NCBI RefSeq assembly: GCF_014648495.1
Contig: NZ_BMRF01000023.1
Span: 62,001 to 126,000, forward strand
DNA: 64,000 bases
Direction: 5' to 3'
Source of the DNA: Actinomadura cremea
GTDB lineage: Bacteria; Actinomycetota; Actinomycetes; Streptosporangiales; Streptosporangiaceae
The position numbers were made by a program, and so were the translations under genes. Of the stretch, positions 1 through 9,070 are shown in pieces; position 1 is the first letter of the stretch; the number at the start of each line of letters is the position of its first letter. A model generated the notes under the pieces. The model did no database searches. It worked only from the letters and a program-made list of their open reading frames with translations, and was not told the origin of the DNA.

Positions 1-103
1 TCCCGGCGGTGCGCCTGCGGTAGGCCGCGTACCGGGAGGCCGGGGAGTTCCCGGTCTCCGCCTCGGTCCGCCGCCCGGTCGACGTGGTGTCGGGGGAGGT
101 CAT
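1..103 (-). CDS. helY: HelY-type DEAD/DEAH helicase, N-terminal 34 codons only
   Basis: Only the start of this gene lies in the window; it runs off the left edge. An ATG at 101-103 on the minus strand follows a purine-poor leader. The peptide begins MTSPDTTS and reaches a segment SPASRYAAYRRRTAG, which resembles the conserved N-terminus of actinobacterial Mtr4/Ski2-like DEAD/DEAH helicases just ahead of the Q motif. Position supports this: in mycobacteria helY lies immediately downstream of tatC in the same pafBC-tatAC block. No helicase motif is inside the window, so the call rests on a short segment plus synteny. Confidence 0.6.
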   Translation of the reverse strand, partial: MTSPDTTSTGRRTEAETGNSPASRYAAYRRRTAG

Positions 104-227
104 GTCCTCGAGCCTACGGTTTCGACCGGCCCGATTCCCAATCCATAACGAACCGGATTCCGGCGGGTCGCGGTGGAGGGGCCGCGGCGGCGCCGCGCCC
201 GGCGTCGCGCCGGGGCGGGGCCGGTCG

Positions 228-1097
228 TCAGCGGGACCGCCCGCCGCCCTTCTCCAGTTCGGCGTCGATGGCCTCGAGGTCGAGCGGGGACGCCTCGTCG
301 TCGGACAGCTCCGCGTACGGGTCGGCGCGCCCGGTGAGCCGCCGGTCGTGCACGTACGCGATCAGCTCGGCGACCTCGAACAGCACGATCGTGGGGAGGG
401 CCAGGGCGAGCATGGTGAAGGGGTCCTGGCTGGGGGTGGCGATCGCGGCGAACACGAACACGCCGAACCACAGCATCCGGCGGGACTTGCGGATCCGCTC
501 GTGGGTGAGCACGCCCGCCATGTTCAGGATCACCACGAACAGCGGCAGCTCGAACGTCAGCCCGAAGATGAACAGCATCGCCTGGGCGTAGCTCAGGTAG
601 TCCTGCACGCCGACGAGGACGGTCGTGTCGCCCGGAGCGAGGCCGATGAAGATCTCCAGGCCCTTGTCCATCGTCAGGTAGGCCAGGTAGCCGCCGGCGA
701 CGAACAGCGGCACGGCCGCCGCCATGAACGTGTACGTCCAGCGCTTCTCCCGGCCGTACAGGCCGGGCGCGACGAACGCCCACAGCTGGTACAGCCAGAC
801 CGGCGACGACAGCACCGCACCGATGATCAGCGCGACCTTCAGGTGCACGAAGAACCCGTCGAAGATGCCGTGCACGACCAGGTCGCACTTGCCTTCGAGG
901 CAGTGCTCCGCCGGGATCCGCGTGTAGGGCTGCTTCAGCCAGTCCCAGATCGGGTCGAAGAAGATCCAGCCGATGATCGCGCCGACCAGCAGGCCCAGGA
1001 TCGCCTTGACCAACCGGTTCCGCAGCTCACGGAGATGCTCCAGGAGGGGCATGCGGCCGTCGGCGGATACGGTGCCGCGCCTGCTCAGCTTCATCAT
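228..1097 (-). CDS. tatC: Sec-independent protein translocase TatC
   Basis: TatC is the membrane receptor of the twin-arginine pathway, which binds RR signal peptides and recruits TatA to export folded proteins. The 289-residue protein has the family length and about six membrane segments. The typical N-terminal sequence MPLLEHLRELRNRLVKA is present near residue 16, followed by a periplasmic loop holding a Cys pair (CLEGKC) and the conserved segment around FVAPGLYGREKRW. The C-terminal tail of about 45 residues is charged and cytoplasmic. It lies about 100 bases downstream of tatA on the same strand, so co-transcription is likely. The M at residue 1 or 2 can serve as start (MMKLSRRG). Confidence 0.97.
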   Translation of the reverse strand: MMKLSRRGTVSADGRMPLLEHLRELRNRLVKAILGLLVGAIIGWIFFDPIWDWLKQPYTRIPAEHCLEGKCDLVVHGIFDGFFVHLKVALIIGAVLSSPVWLYQLWAFVAPGLYGREKRWTYTFMAAAVPLFVAGGYLAYLTMDKGLEIFIGLAPGDTTVLVGVQDYLSYAQAMLFIFGLTFELPLFVVILNMAGVLTHERIRKSRRMLWFGVFVFAAIATPSQDPFTMLALALPTIVLFEVAELIAYVHDRRLTGRADPYAELSDDEASPLDLEAIDAELEKGGGRSR

Positions 1098-1201
1098 CGG
1101 CTTTCGGGCTCGAGTCGGGTCCGGGGGTCGATGCGGCGGCCCTCGGCACGAGGGCGGTGACCACCGCGGGAGGGCGGCGGCGCGCCGGCCGCCGCGCGGG
1201 A

Positions 1202-1546
1202 TCAGCCCTTGCGCATCTGGCCCGGGTCCGACACCGGGACGCCCTGGAGCGGCTCACCGGAGGAGATCGCCTGCCGGCCGCGCCCGCCCTGCGCGTTCTG
1301 CCCGCCGGACGCGTCCGCGGCGGGGGCCTGCTGGGACGCCTGCGCCGCGCCGCCGGTGTCGCGGCCGGTGTCGCGGCCGGTGTCGCGGCCCTCGTCGTCG
1401 TCCTCGTGCAGGCCCTTGGTCTCGGCCTTCAGAATCCGGGCGGACTTGCCCAGCGACCGGGCGAGCTGCGGCAGCTTCGCCGACCCGAACAGCAGCAGCA
1501 CCACCGCCAGAATGATCAGAATTTCGGTCGTGCCAAGTCCAGCCAT
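1202..1546 (-). CDS. tatA: Twin-arginine translocase subunit TatA
   Basis: TatA forms the protein-conducting element of the Tat system. The 114-residue product starts with the classical TatA/E layout: a short N-terminus (MAGLGTTE), one membrane helix (ILIILAVVLLLFG), then an amphipathic helix beginning SAKLPQLARSLGKSARILKAE. The C-terminal half is acidic and low in complexity and contains three GRDT units encoded by a 12-base tandem repeat. It precedes tatC on the minus strand and follows the pafBC genes, as in other actinobacteria. No tatB is seen in the window. Confidence 0.97.
   Translation of the reverse strand: MAGLGTTEILIILAVVLLLFGSAKLPQLARSLGKSARILKAETKGLHEDDDEGRDTGRDTGRDTGGAAQASQQAPAADASGGQNAQGGRGRQAISSGEPLQGVPVSDPGQMRKG
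1355..1390 (-). repeat. Three perfect 12-bp tandem repeats inside tatA
   Basis: The 12-base unit ggtgtcgcggcc occurs three times in a row at 1355-1366, 1367-1378 and 1379-1390. It encodes GRDT repeated in the disordered cytoplasmic tail of TatA. The reading frame is kept, so copy-number change would only lengthen or shorten the tail. Confidence 0.9.
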
Positions 1547-1571
1547 GACAAATCCTCTTCAGCAGGGGTCC

Positions 1572-1832
1572 TCACGACGATCGTACGCCGTCTTCGCGCG
1601 CTTGTGGCGCCCGAGATCCCTCGAGTCGAGAGAGTTCATCCCGCAGCGCCGACTGTTTCGGCGCCAGCCGCGATCTTGTGCGCTCGAGTTCACGTCCGAA
1701 CCGCCGCACGCCCAGATACACCTTGAACGCGCAGTAGGCGAGCACGGCCAAGCCGACGAAGCCCGCCGTCACCGAAACCGCTACCCACGCCACGTCCGCC
1801 ACCGTAGCCGATCCCCGGGGCGGCGTCAGCAT
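1572..1832 (-). CDS. Small single-pass membrane protein between pafC and tatA
   Basis: This 86-residue ORF begins with ATG at 1830-1832 and encodes one strong hydrophobic helix (VADVAWVAVSVTAGFVGLAV and following) near residues 11-35. A basic and acidic cytoplasmic tail follows that is predicted helical (RRFGRELERTRSRLAPKQSA). I do not recognise a named family. It sits between pafC (start of that gene's stop at 1903) and tatA (start 1546) on the same strand, so it could be part of the pafBC-tatAC transcription unit. A GTG ten codons further in would also give a complete membrane protein, so the start is uncertain. Confidence 0.65.
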   Translation of the reverse strand: MLTPPRGSATVADVAWVAVSVTAGFVGLAVLAYCAFKVYLGVRRFGRELERTRSRLAPKQSALRDELSRLEGSRAPQAREDGVRSS

Positions 1833-1902
1833 CGGGACGGCGTCCGCCCGCCGCCCACCAAGGCGCCCCGAGGGGCTTCGGCGGCCCCGGAGGCGGGGCC
1901 GG

Positions 1903-2964
1903 TCAGCCCAGCCCGTACCGGGCGAGGGCGCGGACGGCGTCGTCGCGGACGCCGTCGGCGACCGACGCGGGCGCCACGATCCGCCCCTGGTCGCCCAGGC
2001 GCAGCGCCAGGCCCCGCACCCACCGGGTGTCGGGCGTCGGCAGCACCACACGCAGCCGCCCCTCCCCCAGTTCCTCGACGCTCTCGCACGGGTAGTAGTC
2101 GGCGACCCACCGGCCGCGCGGCGTCAGTTCCAGCGTCACCCGCACGTCCTGCGGCGACGGCCGGAACAGCCCGGCGTCCACGTCGATCGGCTCGGCGTGG
2201 TCGGGCACCTCGGCGGGGTCGTCCAGCACGGTCAGGGCGGTGATGCGGTCGAGCTTGAACAGCCGCACCGCCTCCGCCCGGCGGCACCAGCCCTCCAGGT
2301 AGGTGTTGCCCTCCACCACCAGCAGCCGCATCGGGTCGACGTCGCGTTCGGTGTTCTCGTCGCGCGCCGGAACGTAGTAGGCCAGGTGCACGCGGCTGCG
2401 GGACGCGACCGCGTCGCGCAGCGTCCCCAGCACCGTGCGGGCGCCCGGCGCCCCGCCGGCGGCGACGTCGCGGGCGTCGACCTCGACCGCGACCTGCGCG
2501 CTCGGGACCGCCGCCGCGCCCGCCGCGCCCTCCAGCTTCGCGATGACGCGGCTGAGCGCGTCCCGGTCGTGCAGGTCGGGGATCTCGGCGAGCATCCGCA
2601 GCGCCACCAGCAGCGCGCTGGCCTCGTCGACCTTCAGCCGCAGCGGCCGGGCGATCGACTCCGCCTCCGCCACGGTGATCTCCCCGCCCTCGTAGGACAG
2701 GTCGATCGGGCAGTACGGGTCGGGCGCGCGCAGTTCCACGCACCACAGCAGGTTCAGGTCGTCGATCAGCTGCTTCTCGGTCACCCCGAACGCGGCCGCG
2801 GCCTCCTCGAGCGCGACCGTCTCGCGGTTGACGACGTACGGCACCAGCGCGAGCAGCCGCGCGAGCCGCCCCGTCGACGCCGCGGGCTGCTTCGAGGCCT
2901 GTTTCGCGGCCGGCTTCGCCGCGCCGCCGGACCTCGCCGCCCCGCCGGTGGTCCTGGCGGTCAT
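1903..2964 (-). CDS. pafC: WYL-domain transcriptional regulator PafC
   Basis: PafC pairs with PafB to form the heterodimeric activator that drives LexA/RecA-independent DNA-damage genes in mycobacteria. The 353-residue protein has a low-complexity Ala/Lys N-terminal tail, a winged helix-turn-helix region (about residues 30-90, LARLLALVPYVVN through DDLNLLWCVEL) and a WYL domain from about residue 190 (YYVPARDENTERDVDPMRLL, then YLEGWCRRAEAVRLFKLDRI). A WYL C-terminal extension follows. The ATG at 2962-2964 overlaps the pafB stop in an ATGA arrangement, indicating translational coupling. The longer upstream frame is only read-through of the pafB region. Confidence 0.93.
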   Translation of the reverse strand: MTARTTGGAARSGGAAKPAAKQASKQPAASTGRLARLLALVPYVVNRETVALEEAAAAFGVTEKQLIDDLNLLWCVELRAPDPYCPIDLSYEGGEITVAEAESIARPLRLKVDEASALLVALRMLAEIPDLHDRDALSRVIAKLEGAAGAAAVPSAQVAVEVDARDVAAGGAPGARTVLGTLRDAVASRSRVHLAYYVPARDENTERDVDPMRLLVVEGNTYLEGWCRRAEAVRLFKLDRITALTVLDDPAEVPDHAEPIDVDAGLFRPSPQDVRVTLELTPRGRWVADYYPCESVEELGEGRLRVVLPTPDTRWVRGLALRLGDQGRIVAPASVADGVRDDAVRALARYGLG

Positions 2965-3998
2965 CGTGCGCTCACCGTCCCGTCCTCGGTCTCCCCGTCC
3001 CCGGCCGCGCCGGGCTCCCCCGGCTCCGCGGGCTCCCCGGCGGCCAGCACCGACTTCAGCTGCTGAATCACCGCGTCGCGCAGGTCCGGCGGGTCGAGCA
3101 CCACCACGTCGTCGGCGAACCGCGCCAGGTACGGCGCGAACCGCTCCACGTCCCGGAACGTCAGGACCGCCTCGTCCCACGCGCCGTCGCCGGCGGGCCG
3201 GACGTCGCGCGCCCACCGGCGCGGGCCCTGCGCGGCGCCCGCCCGCAACCGGACGGTCGCCGGACGCGGCTCGGTGACCGGCTCGCCGCGGTCGAACGCG
3301 ATGCGCCGCACGTCGACGCCGTCCGGGACCGTCACCGCCCCCGCCGGGCCGTCCACCGCGACCTCCCCGTCGATGCGGCTCAGCCGGAACACCCGCTCCT
3401 CGTCGCGGTCCCGGTCGAACCCGACCACGTACCAGCGGCCCCGCCTGCTGACGACGCCCCACGGCTCCAGGTGGCGGCGCGTCACCGACGTCCGCCCGAT
3501 CGCCCGGTAGTCGAACGCGACCGGCCGCCGGTCGCGGACCGCCTCCCACAGCGCCTGGAACGCCGGCTCGCCGGTGTCGACGCGCGGCTCGATCCCCACG
3601 GCCGCCGACGCGTCGGTCTCCACGCCCGCCGCCCGCAGCTTCAGCAGCGCCCCCGACGCCGCCTCAGCCAGGCTCGCGCGCTGCCACACGCGCGCCGCCA
3701 GGCCCAGCACCGCCGCCTCGTCCGGCGTCAGGTGCACGTCGGGCAGCTCGTAGTCCTGCGGCGGGATCCGGTACCCGATCTCCTCGCCGCCCCCGCCCTG
3801 CAGGTCACTGCCGACCTCCAGCGGAATCCCCAGCTCGCGCAACTCCTCCTTGTCGCGCTCGAACATCCGCTTGAACGCCTCGTCGGAGTCCGGATAGCCC
3901 GGCACCGCCCGCCGGATCTGCTCCGCGGTCAGATAACGCCGGGTGGCGAGCAGGCAGACCACCAGATTCAGCAGGCGCTCGGTCTTGCGCCGCGACAC
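2961..3998 (-). CDS. pafB: WYL-domain transcriptional regulator PafB
   Basis: PafB is the partner of PafC in the DNA-damage response activator. The GTG at 3996-3998 is chosen because it gives VSRRKTERLLNLVVCLLATRR, the usual PafB start, and is preceded by a good ribosome site (AGAGGTGG about 8 bases upstream). The 345-residue product has an N-terminal winged helix (about 1-65), a linker and a WYL domain near residues 150-230 (FDYRAIGRTSVTRRHLEPWG, then GRWYVVGFDRDRDEERVFRL). The C-terminal WCX-like part ends in a Gly/Glu-rich tail. Its stop overlaps the pafC start by four bases. Confidence 0.94.
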   Translation of the reverse strand: MSRRKTERLLNLVVCLLATRRYLTAEQIRRAVPGYPDSDEAFKRMFERDKEELRELGIPLEVGSDLQGGGGEEIGYRIPPQDYELPDVHLTPDEAAVLGLAARVWQRASLAEAASGALLKLRAAGVETDASAAVGIEPRVDTGEPAFQALWEAVRDRRPVAFDYRAIGRTSVTRRHLEPWGVVSRRGRWYVVGFDRDRDEERVFRLSRIDGEVAVDGPAGAVTVPDGVDVRRIAFDRGEPVTEPRPATVRLRAGAAQGPRRWARDVRPAGDGAWDEAVLTFRDVERFAPYLARFADDVVVLDPPDLRDAVIQQLKSVLAAGEPAEPGEPGAAGDGETEDGTVSAR

Positions 3999-4096
3999 TT
4001 CGCCACCACCTCTTCGCTCCGTGAGCCCCCGGGTCCCCCGTGCACGGGCCCGAACGCCCCCACGCCCGTCACCTGAGGACGCTACCGTTTCCCAGT

Positions 4097-5179
4097 GTGA
4101 TCCGATGGCGTAAAGGCACAGTCGAGGGCATCCGACGCGAATGGCCGGGGGCGGTCGAACTGGACGTCGTGATCGGGGGTGACGGCGCGCACCGCGCCCT
4201 GGCGTATCCAGCACTGGTGGGACGTCCCGAACCCGGCGACACCGTCCTGCTCAACACTACGGCCTTGGCGATGGGCCTGGGCACCGGCGGCTACGCGATG
4301 GTCGTCGCGGTCCCCGACCGGCTCCCGCCCGACCCGTCCGGGCCGGGCCACCTGGTCAAGGCCCGCTACACCCCCCTGCAGGCCACCGTCCTCGGCGCCG
4401 ACGAGCAGGACTCCCCGCACCACGACGTCCTGCGCGACGCCGACTCCCTCGACGGCATGCCCGTCGTCGTCGCCGACCTGCACTCGGCGCTGCCGCCGAT
4501 CCTCGCCGGGCTCCTCACCGCCCGCCCCGGCACCCGCGTCGTGTACGTCATGCCGGACGGCGGCGCGCTGCCGTCCTGGTTCTCCATGTCGATCGCGCGG
4601 CTCGCGGACGCGGGCGCGCTCGCCGCCACCGTCACGGTCGGGCAGGCGTTCGGCGGCGACCTCGAGGCCGTCACCGTGCACACCGGGCTGCTCGCGGCGC
4701 GGCTCGTCCTGCACGCCGACGTCGTCGTGCTGGCCCAGGGCCCGGGGAACCTCGGCACCGGCACCCGCTGGGGCTTCTCGGGCGTCTCGGCGGGCGAGGC
4801 CGTCAACGCCGCGTCCGTCCTCGGCGGACGGCCCGTCGGCTCCCTGCGCGTCAGCGAGGGCGACGAGCGGGAACGCCACATCGGCGTCTCCCACCACTCC
4901 CTCACCGCCTACGGGCGCGTCGCGCTGGCCCGCGCGGACGTCCCCGTACCCGAACTCGGCGGCGAGTTCGGCGCCCGCGTGGCCGCGCAGGCCGCGCCGC
5001 TCGGCGAACGGCACGCGCTCGTCCCGGTCCCCGTCGACGGCCTGCGCGACGCGCTCGCGGACGCCGAGCGGGACTGGGGCGTCCGGCTGTCCACCATGGG
5101 CCGCCGCCTCGACGAGGACCTCGCCTACTTCCTCACCGCGGCCGCCGCGGGCCGCCACACCGCCGCGCTGCTCGACTGA
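4097..5179 (+). CDS. DUF3866 family protein
   Basis: This 360-residue protein matches the actinobacterial DUF3866 family by its N-terminus (VIRWRKGTVEGIRREWPGAVE), the segment LLNTTALAMGLGTGGYAMVVA and the Gly-rich stretch QGPGNLGTGTRWGFSGVSAG. Its function is unknown. GTG at 4097-4099 is chosen as start because upstream residues look non-coding. It is transcribed divergently from pafB with about 98 bases between the starts, and there is no clear Shine-Dalgarno, so a leaderless message is possible. Conserved placement beside pafB in actinobacteria suggests, but does not prove, a link to that locus. Confidence 0.88.
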   Translation: MIRWRKGTVEGIRREWPGAVELDVVIGGDGAHRALAYPALVGRPEPGDTVLLNTTALAMGLGTGGYAMVVAVPDRLPPDPSGPGHLVKARYTPLQATVLGADEQDSPHHDVLRDADSLDGMPVVVADLHSALPPILAGLLTARPGTRVVYVMPDGGALPSWFSMSIARLADAGALAATVTVGQAFGGDLEAVTVHTGLLAARLVLHADVVVLAQGPGNLGTGTRWGFSGVSAGEAVNAASVLGGRPVGSLRVSEGDERERHIGVSHHSLTAYGRVALARADVPVPELGGEFGARVAAQAAPLGERHALVPVPVDGLRDALADAERDWGVRLSTMGRRLDEDLAYFLTAAAAGRHTAALLD

Positions 5180-5227
5180 CCGGGGACGCCCCCGCGCGTC
5201 CCGCCGCCGCGCCGTCCGGGGCCGGGC

Positions 5228-5740
5228 TCACACCGGTGCGAGCCCGGCCTCCTCGGCCGTGTAGGACGACGCGAACGTGAAGGCGCGCGGCGACGGCCCC
5301 TGCGCGCGCAGCAGCGCCAGCCGCTCCAGGGCCTCCTCCACCGTCGGCACGTGGCCGGCGGGGATCCACCACAGCACCAGGTGCGCCTCGACGTGCCGCC
5401 GGAACCACTCGCGGCGCCGCCGCATCGTCTCCAGATGCGGGGACTTGTACACGAACTCCCACAGCGCGTCCGCCGACTCCCACACCGAGAAGTTGACGAT
5501 CACGTCGTCGCCGGCCGGGCGCATCCCCGTGGCGTCCGGCTGACCTTCCTCCACCAGCCGCCACACGAACCCGGGGGCGGCGTCGGCGAGGGCGTTCACG
5601 GGGTCGAGCAGCTCGGTGAACTCCGCCATCCGCGGATCGTCCAGGGGGAAGTGCAGGGTCGCCACGTTGAACTGGGCGAGGTGCCGGCGGGGCGGCTCGG
5701 TCCGGGCAGGGGCGTCCGCGGTGCGGTGATCGTCCGTCAT
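5228..5740 (-). CDS. DUF3291 domain-containing protein
   Basis: The 170-residue protein has the DUF3291 pattern, a ferredoxin-like fold related to antibiotic biosynthesis monooxygenases: HLAQFNVATLHFPLDDPRMA near the start, then DDVIVNFSVWESADALWEFVYKSPH and a Trp/His-rich end (VEAHLVLWWIPAGHVPTVEEA). It is probably a small soluble enzyme, but its substrate is unknown. It lies 32 bases downstream of the SufR-like gene on the same strand, so the two may share a transcript. It converges with the DUF3866 gene. Confidence 0.87.
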   Translation of the reverse strand: MTDDHRTADAPARTEPPRRHLAQFNVATLHFPLDDPRMAEFTELLDPVNALADAAPGFVWRLVEEGQPDATGMRPAGDDVIVNFSVWESADALWEFVYKSPHLETMRRRREWFRRHVEAHLVLWWIPAGHVPTVEEALERLALLRAQGPSPRAFTFASSYTAEEAGLAPV

Positions 5741-5772
5741 GGACTCACCTCACCACGGCTGCGGTTTCTATG

Positions 5773-6555
5773 TCAATCTTCATTGTTCTTAGAAGGCGTC
5801 ACCTCTTCCGCGACCGCGCAGCACCAGCCGGGACGCGCGTCCATCCGCACCCGCACCCGCCGCGAGCCCTCCGTCATGCCCTCCAGCAACGCCAGATTCA
5901 TGCCGCACACCAGCGGCGGGAACGCCTCGGCCACCGTGTTGAACGGGCAGTTGCGCATGCGCACCACGGGCGCGCCGCCCGCGGCCGCCTCCCCGCGCCC
6001 GCCCCCGTCCCGATCGGCACGCTCCGTCGGCTCGGCCTGCTCGGTCGCCGGGGGCTGCTCGGTCGCCGCGGGCTGCTCGGTCGACGGGGGCTGCTCGCGC
6101 ACCGGCTCGTAACCGCGCCGCGCCAGCACCCGCTCGAACTCCCCCAACTCGTCGAACGGCCCGACCGACTCCGCCAGCGAACGCCCCCGCCTGCGCGCCG
6201 CGTCCTGCAACTCCACGTCCAGGCCCGCCGACTCCGCGGCCTCCGCCAGCAACGCCGCCGCCGTCCCGTAGTCCCGCGCGGGCACCGACACCGCCCGCTC
6301 CCCCGCCGAACGCCGGTACACCTTCGCCGGACGCCCCGCCCCCGGCCCCGAACGCCCCGTCAACCGCCGGCTGCCCGCCTCCAGCAGGCCCGCGTCCACC
6401 AGCTTGTCCAGATGGAACGCCGCCAGCGTCCGGCCCACGCCCACCGCCTCGGCCGCCTCGTTCCGGCCCACCTCACGGCCCCGCGCCCCCACGAACTCGT
6501 ACAGCCGCCGCCGCACCGGATCCTGCAGCAGCGCGATCGCGTCGATGTCCTCCAC
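5773..6555 (-). CDS. SufR-like winged-helix regulator with C-terminal Cys cluster
   Basis: An ArsR/DeoR-like winged helix occupies about residues 8-80 (DPVRRRLYEFVG through RTLAAFHLDKLVDAGLLE). The C-terminal part holds C203 in RNCPFNTVAEAF, C217 in LVCGMNLALLEG, and C245-C246 in PGWCCAV. This arrangement is the one found in actinobacterial SufR-type regulators, where Cys residues bind an iron-sulfur cluster. Metal or cluster binding here is inference. Between the two halves (residues 153-198) is a Thr/Glu/Gln/Pro linker encoded by 18-base repeats, which makes the protein (260 aa) longer than usual. No suf genes are in the window, so the target is unknown. Confidence 0.82.
   Translation of the reverse strand: MEDIDAIALLQDPVRRRLYEFVGARGREVGRNEAAEAVGVGRTLAAFHLDKLVDAGLLEAGSRRLTGRSGPGAGRPAKVYRRSAGERAVSVPARDYGTAAALLAEAAESAGLDVELQDAARRRGRSLAESVGPFDELGEFERVLARRGYEPVREQPPSTEQPAATEQPPATEQAEPTERADRDGGGRGEAAAGGAPVVRMRNCPFNTVAEAFPPLVCGMNLALLEGMTEGSRRVRVRMDARPGWCCAVAEEVTPSKNNED
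6037..6090 (-). repeat. 18-bp tandem repeat in the linker of the SufR-like regulator
   Basis: Three near-identical 18-base units lie at 6037-6054, 6055-6072 and 6073-6090, with a partial fourth after them. They encode the TEQPPA-type linker repeats. The period is a multiple of three, so the frame is preserved. Confidence 0.88.
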
Positions 6556-6619
6556 CCCGCCAGTCTAGGAACAGCGGGAATGCGTTTTAGAACGCCGTCG
6601 GCACCCGGCGGAAACGACC

Positions 6620-7558
6620 TCAGTGGACGCCGAGGAGATCGACGACGAACACCAGCGTGTCATCGCCCCGGATCCCGTACTGCGACAGCCCCTTCTCCCC
6701 GTACCCGAGCGACGGCGGAACCACCAGCAGCAACCGGCTGCCCACGCGACGCCCCACCAGCGCCTCGTCCCAGCCCTTCAGCACCTCACCCGTCCCGATC
6801 GTCACCGCCGCAGGGCTCCCCTCGCCCCACGTCGAGTTGAACACCTGCCCGTTACGCCAGAAATACCCCGCGTACTGCAACGCGACGAGCTGCCCGCCCT
6901 TCACCTCGGGCCCCTCACCCTGGACGAGCGCCACCGCCTGAAGCCCCTTCGGCGCCGCACCCTTCGGCATCGTCACCACCGGGACCTGACCCGCCGCCGC
7001 GTCCCCGACCCTCGGCACGCCCGCACCCCGCTGCGGCTGCGCCTCCCCCTTCGGACCCGCCGACTTCCCGTACACGCCCCGCACGTCCAGCACGTACACC
7101 AGCGTGTCGCCCGGACCCACCTGATGCCGGGAATCGCCGTCCTCACCGAAGCCCTTCTCCGGCGGAATCCGCGCCACCACGCGCGCCCCCGGCCGCGACC
7201 CCACCAGCGCCTCGGCCAGCCCCGGAACCACCGTCCCCGTCGGGAACACCCCCGGCTCGCCCTCCGCGTAACTGCTCGCCACGAGCTTGCGCTCTTTGTC
7301 GTTCCACCGGTAACCGACATAGTCGGCCACCACCAGATCACCCTTGCGAACCTCGGAGCCGTCCCCCTCCTCGAGGGTCTCCACCGCGAGCGAATCGTCC
7401 GGACCGCCGTCCGGGAACTCCACCTCCGGCACCTTCCCGAACTCCCCGGCGACCGACACCCCCACCCCGCCGCCGAACAAAGAACACGACGACGCGAACG
7501 CGAGCGGAACGGCGAGCACGACGGCCGCGGACACGACCGAGAGACGACGACGGCGCAT
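6620..7558 (-). CDS. Lipoprotein with two FKBP-type prolyl isomerase domains
   Basis: The 312-residue protein begins with a basic signal sequence and a lipobox ASSC with the Cys at residue 25, so it should be anchored on the outer face of the membrane. Two FKBP domains follow. The first covers about residues 55-165 (VRKGDLVVADYVGYRW, GTVVPGLAEALVG, GDTLVYVLDVRGV). The second covers about 205-312 (VKGGQLVALQYAGYFWRNG, GTGEVLKGWDEALVGRRVG, DDTLVFVVDLLGVH). It would help fold exported proteins by cis-trans prolyl isomerisation. It lies downstream of pafA on the same strand, about 150 bases away. Confidence 0.92.
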   Translation of the reverse strand: MRRRRLSVVSAAVVLAVPLAFASSCSLFGGGVGVSVAGEFGKVPEVEFPDGGPDDSLAVETLEEGDGSEVRKGDLVVADYVGYRWNDKERKLVASSYAEGEPGVFPTGTVVPGLAEALVGSRPGARVVARIPPEKGFGEDGDSRHQVGPGDTLVYVLDVRGVYGKSAGPKGEAQPQRGAGVPRVGDAAAGQVPVVTMPKGAAPKGLQAVALVQGEGPEVKGGQLVALQYAGYFWRNGQVFNSTWGEGSPAAVTIGTGEVLKGWDEALVGRRVGSRLLLVVPPSLGYGEKGLSQYGIRGDDTLVFVVDLLGVH

Positions 7559-7711
7559 ACGGGTCCTTCACGGGGGTGACGAGCGCTGCTGGGCGCTCAC
7601 CCTACCCCCAAAGTGACCCGCCAGTAGGCCCCGGCACCGCAACTTCCACCGACACCCGCGAGCACCCCCGGGCACCGCCACAGCGCACCCGGAGGCAACC
7701 CGACGGACCAC

Positions 7712-9070
7712 CTACATACCGGCGATCAGCTTGTCCACCCGCTCGTCCACCGACCGGAACGGGTCCTTGCACAACACCGTCCGCTGCGCCTGGTCGTTCA
7801 ACTTCAGATGCACCCAGTCCACCGTGAAATCACGACGCTTCTCCTGCGCCTTACGGATGAACTCGCCCCGCAACCGCGCACGCGTCGTCTGCGGCGGCAC
7901 CGACTTCGCCTCGAAGATGTCCAGATCCCGCGTCACCCGCTCCGCGCCCCCACGCCGCTCAAGCAGGTAGTACAACCCCCGATCACGATGCACATCGTGA
8001 TACGTCAGATCCAACTGCGCCACCCGCGGCGACGACAACGGCAGATCGTACTTGCGCCGATACCGCTCGATCAGCTGGTACTTCATCACCCAGTCGATCT
8101 CCCGCGACACCAGATCCAGATCCCCGGTCTCCACCGCCCGCAGCGTCCGCTCCCACAGATCCAGCACCCGCTTCGCCGTCGCGTCCCCACCGCGCGCGTC
8201 CACGAAATCCCGCGCCTTGACGAAGTACTCCTTCTGGATCTCCAGCGAACTCGCCTCCCGGCCGTTCGCCAACCGCACCTTCCGCCGGCCCGTCATGTCA
8301 TGACTGACCTCCCGGATCGCCCGAATCGGGTTCTCCAGCGTCAGATCACGCATCACCACCCCGGCCTCGACCATCCGCAGCACCAGATCGGTCGCCCCGA
8401 TCTTCAGCAGCATCGTCGCCTCACTCATGTTCGAGTCACCGACGATCACGTGCAGCCGCCGGAACCGCTCCGCATCCGCATGCGGCTCGTCCCGCGTATT
8501 GATGATCGGACGCGACCGCGTCGTCGCCGACGACACGCCCTCCCAGATGTGCTCCGCACGCTGCGACACGCAGTACACCGCACCCCGCGGCGTCTGCAGC
8601 ACCTTCCCCGCACCACAGATGATCTGCCGCGTCACCAGATACGGGATCAGCACATCCGCCAGCCGGCCGAACTCCCCATGCCGCCCCACGAGATAGTTCT
8701 CATGGCAGCCATAGGAGTTCCCCGCCGAATCCGTGTTGTTCTTGAACAGATAGATGTCGCCGGCGATGCCCTCCTCGCGCAACCGCCGCTCCGCATCCAC
8801 CTGCAGACCCTCCAGGATCCGCTCCCCCGCCTTGTCGTGCGTCACGAGATCCACGACACTGTCGCACTCCGGCGTCGCGTACTCCGGATGACTCCCCACA
8901 TCCAGGTACAACCGCGCCCCGTTCCGCAGGAACACGTTGCTGCTGCGCCCCCACGAGACCACACGCCGGAACAGATAGCGCGCCACCTCGTCCGGAGACA
9001 GCCGCCGCTGCCCACGGAACGTGCAAGTGACGCCGTACTCGTTCTCAAGCCCGAAGATGCGCCTGTCCAC
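7712..9070 (-). CDS. pafA: Pup--protein ligase PafA
   Basis: PafA uses ATP to join the C-terminal glutamate of Pup to lysines of target proteins. The 452-residue sequence starts [18 protein letters not shown], with the catalytic carboxylate D57 in [16 protein letters not shown]. It lacks the insertion that marks Dop. The family segments [33 protein letters not shown] and [12 protein letters not shown] are intact, as is the C-terminal region [20 protein letters not shown]. It follows prcA on the same strand after a 260-base gap with no recognisable gene, so it may have its own promoter. Confidence 0.98.
   Translation of the reverse strand: MDRRIFGLENEYGVTCTFRGQRRLSPDEVARYLFRRVVSWGRSSNVFLRNGARLYLDVGSHPEYATPECDSVVDLVTHDKAGERILEGLQVDAERRLREEGIAGDIYLFKNNTDSAGNSYGCHENYLVGRHGEFGRLADVLIPYLVTRQIICGAGKVLQTPRGAVYCVSQRAEHIWEGVSSATTRSRPIINTRDEPHADAERFRRLHVIVGDSNMSEATMLLKIGATDLVLRMVEAGVVMRDLTLENPIRAIREVSHDMTGRRKVRLANGREASSLEIQKEYFVKARDFVDARGGDATAKRVLDLWERTLRAVETGDLDLVSREIDWVMKYQLIERYRRKYDLPLSSPRVAQLDLTYHDVHRDRGLYYLLERRGGAERVTRDLDIFEAKSVPPQTTRARLRGEFIRKAQEKRRDFTVDWVHLKLNDQAQRTVLCKDPFRSVDERVDKLIAGM

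Noticed and set aside
84-1160. Long plus-strand ORF across the tat genes
   Set aside because: It is antisense to tatC, rich in His/Arg/Gln as mirror frames of GC-rich genes are, and has no recognisable domain.
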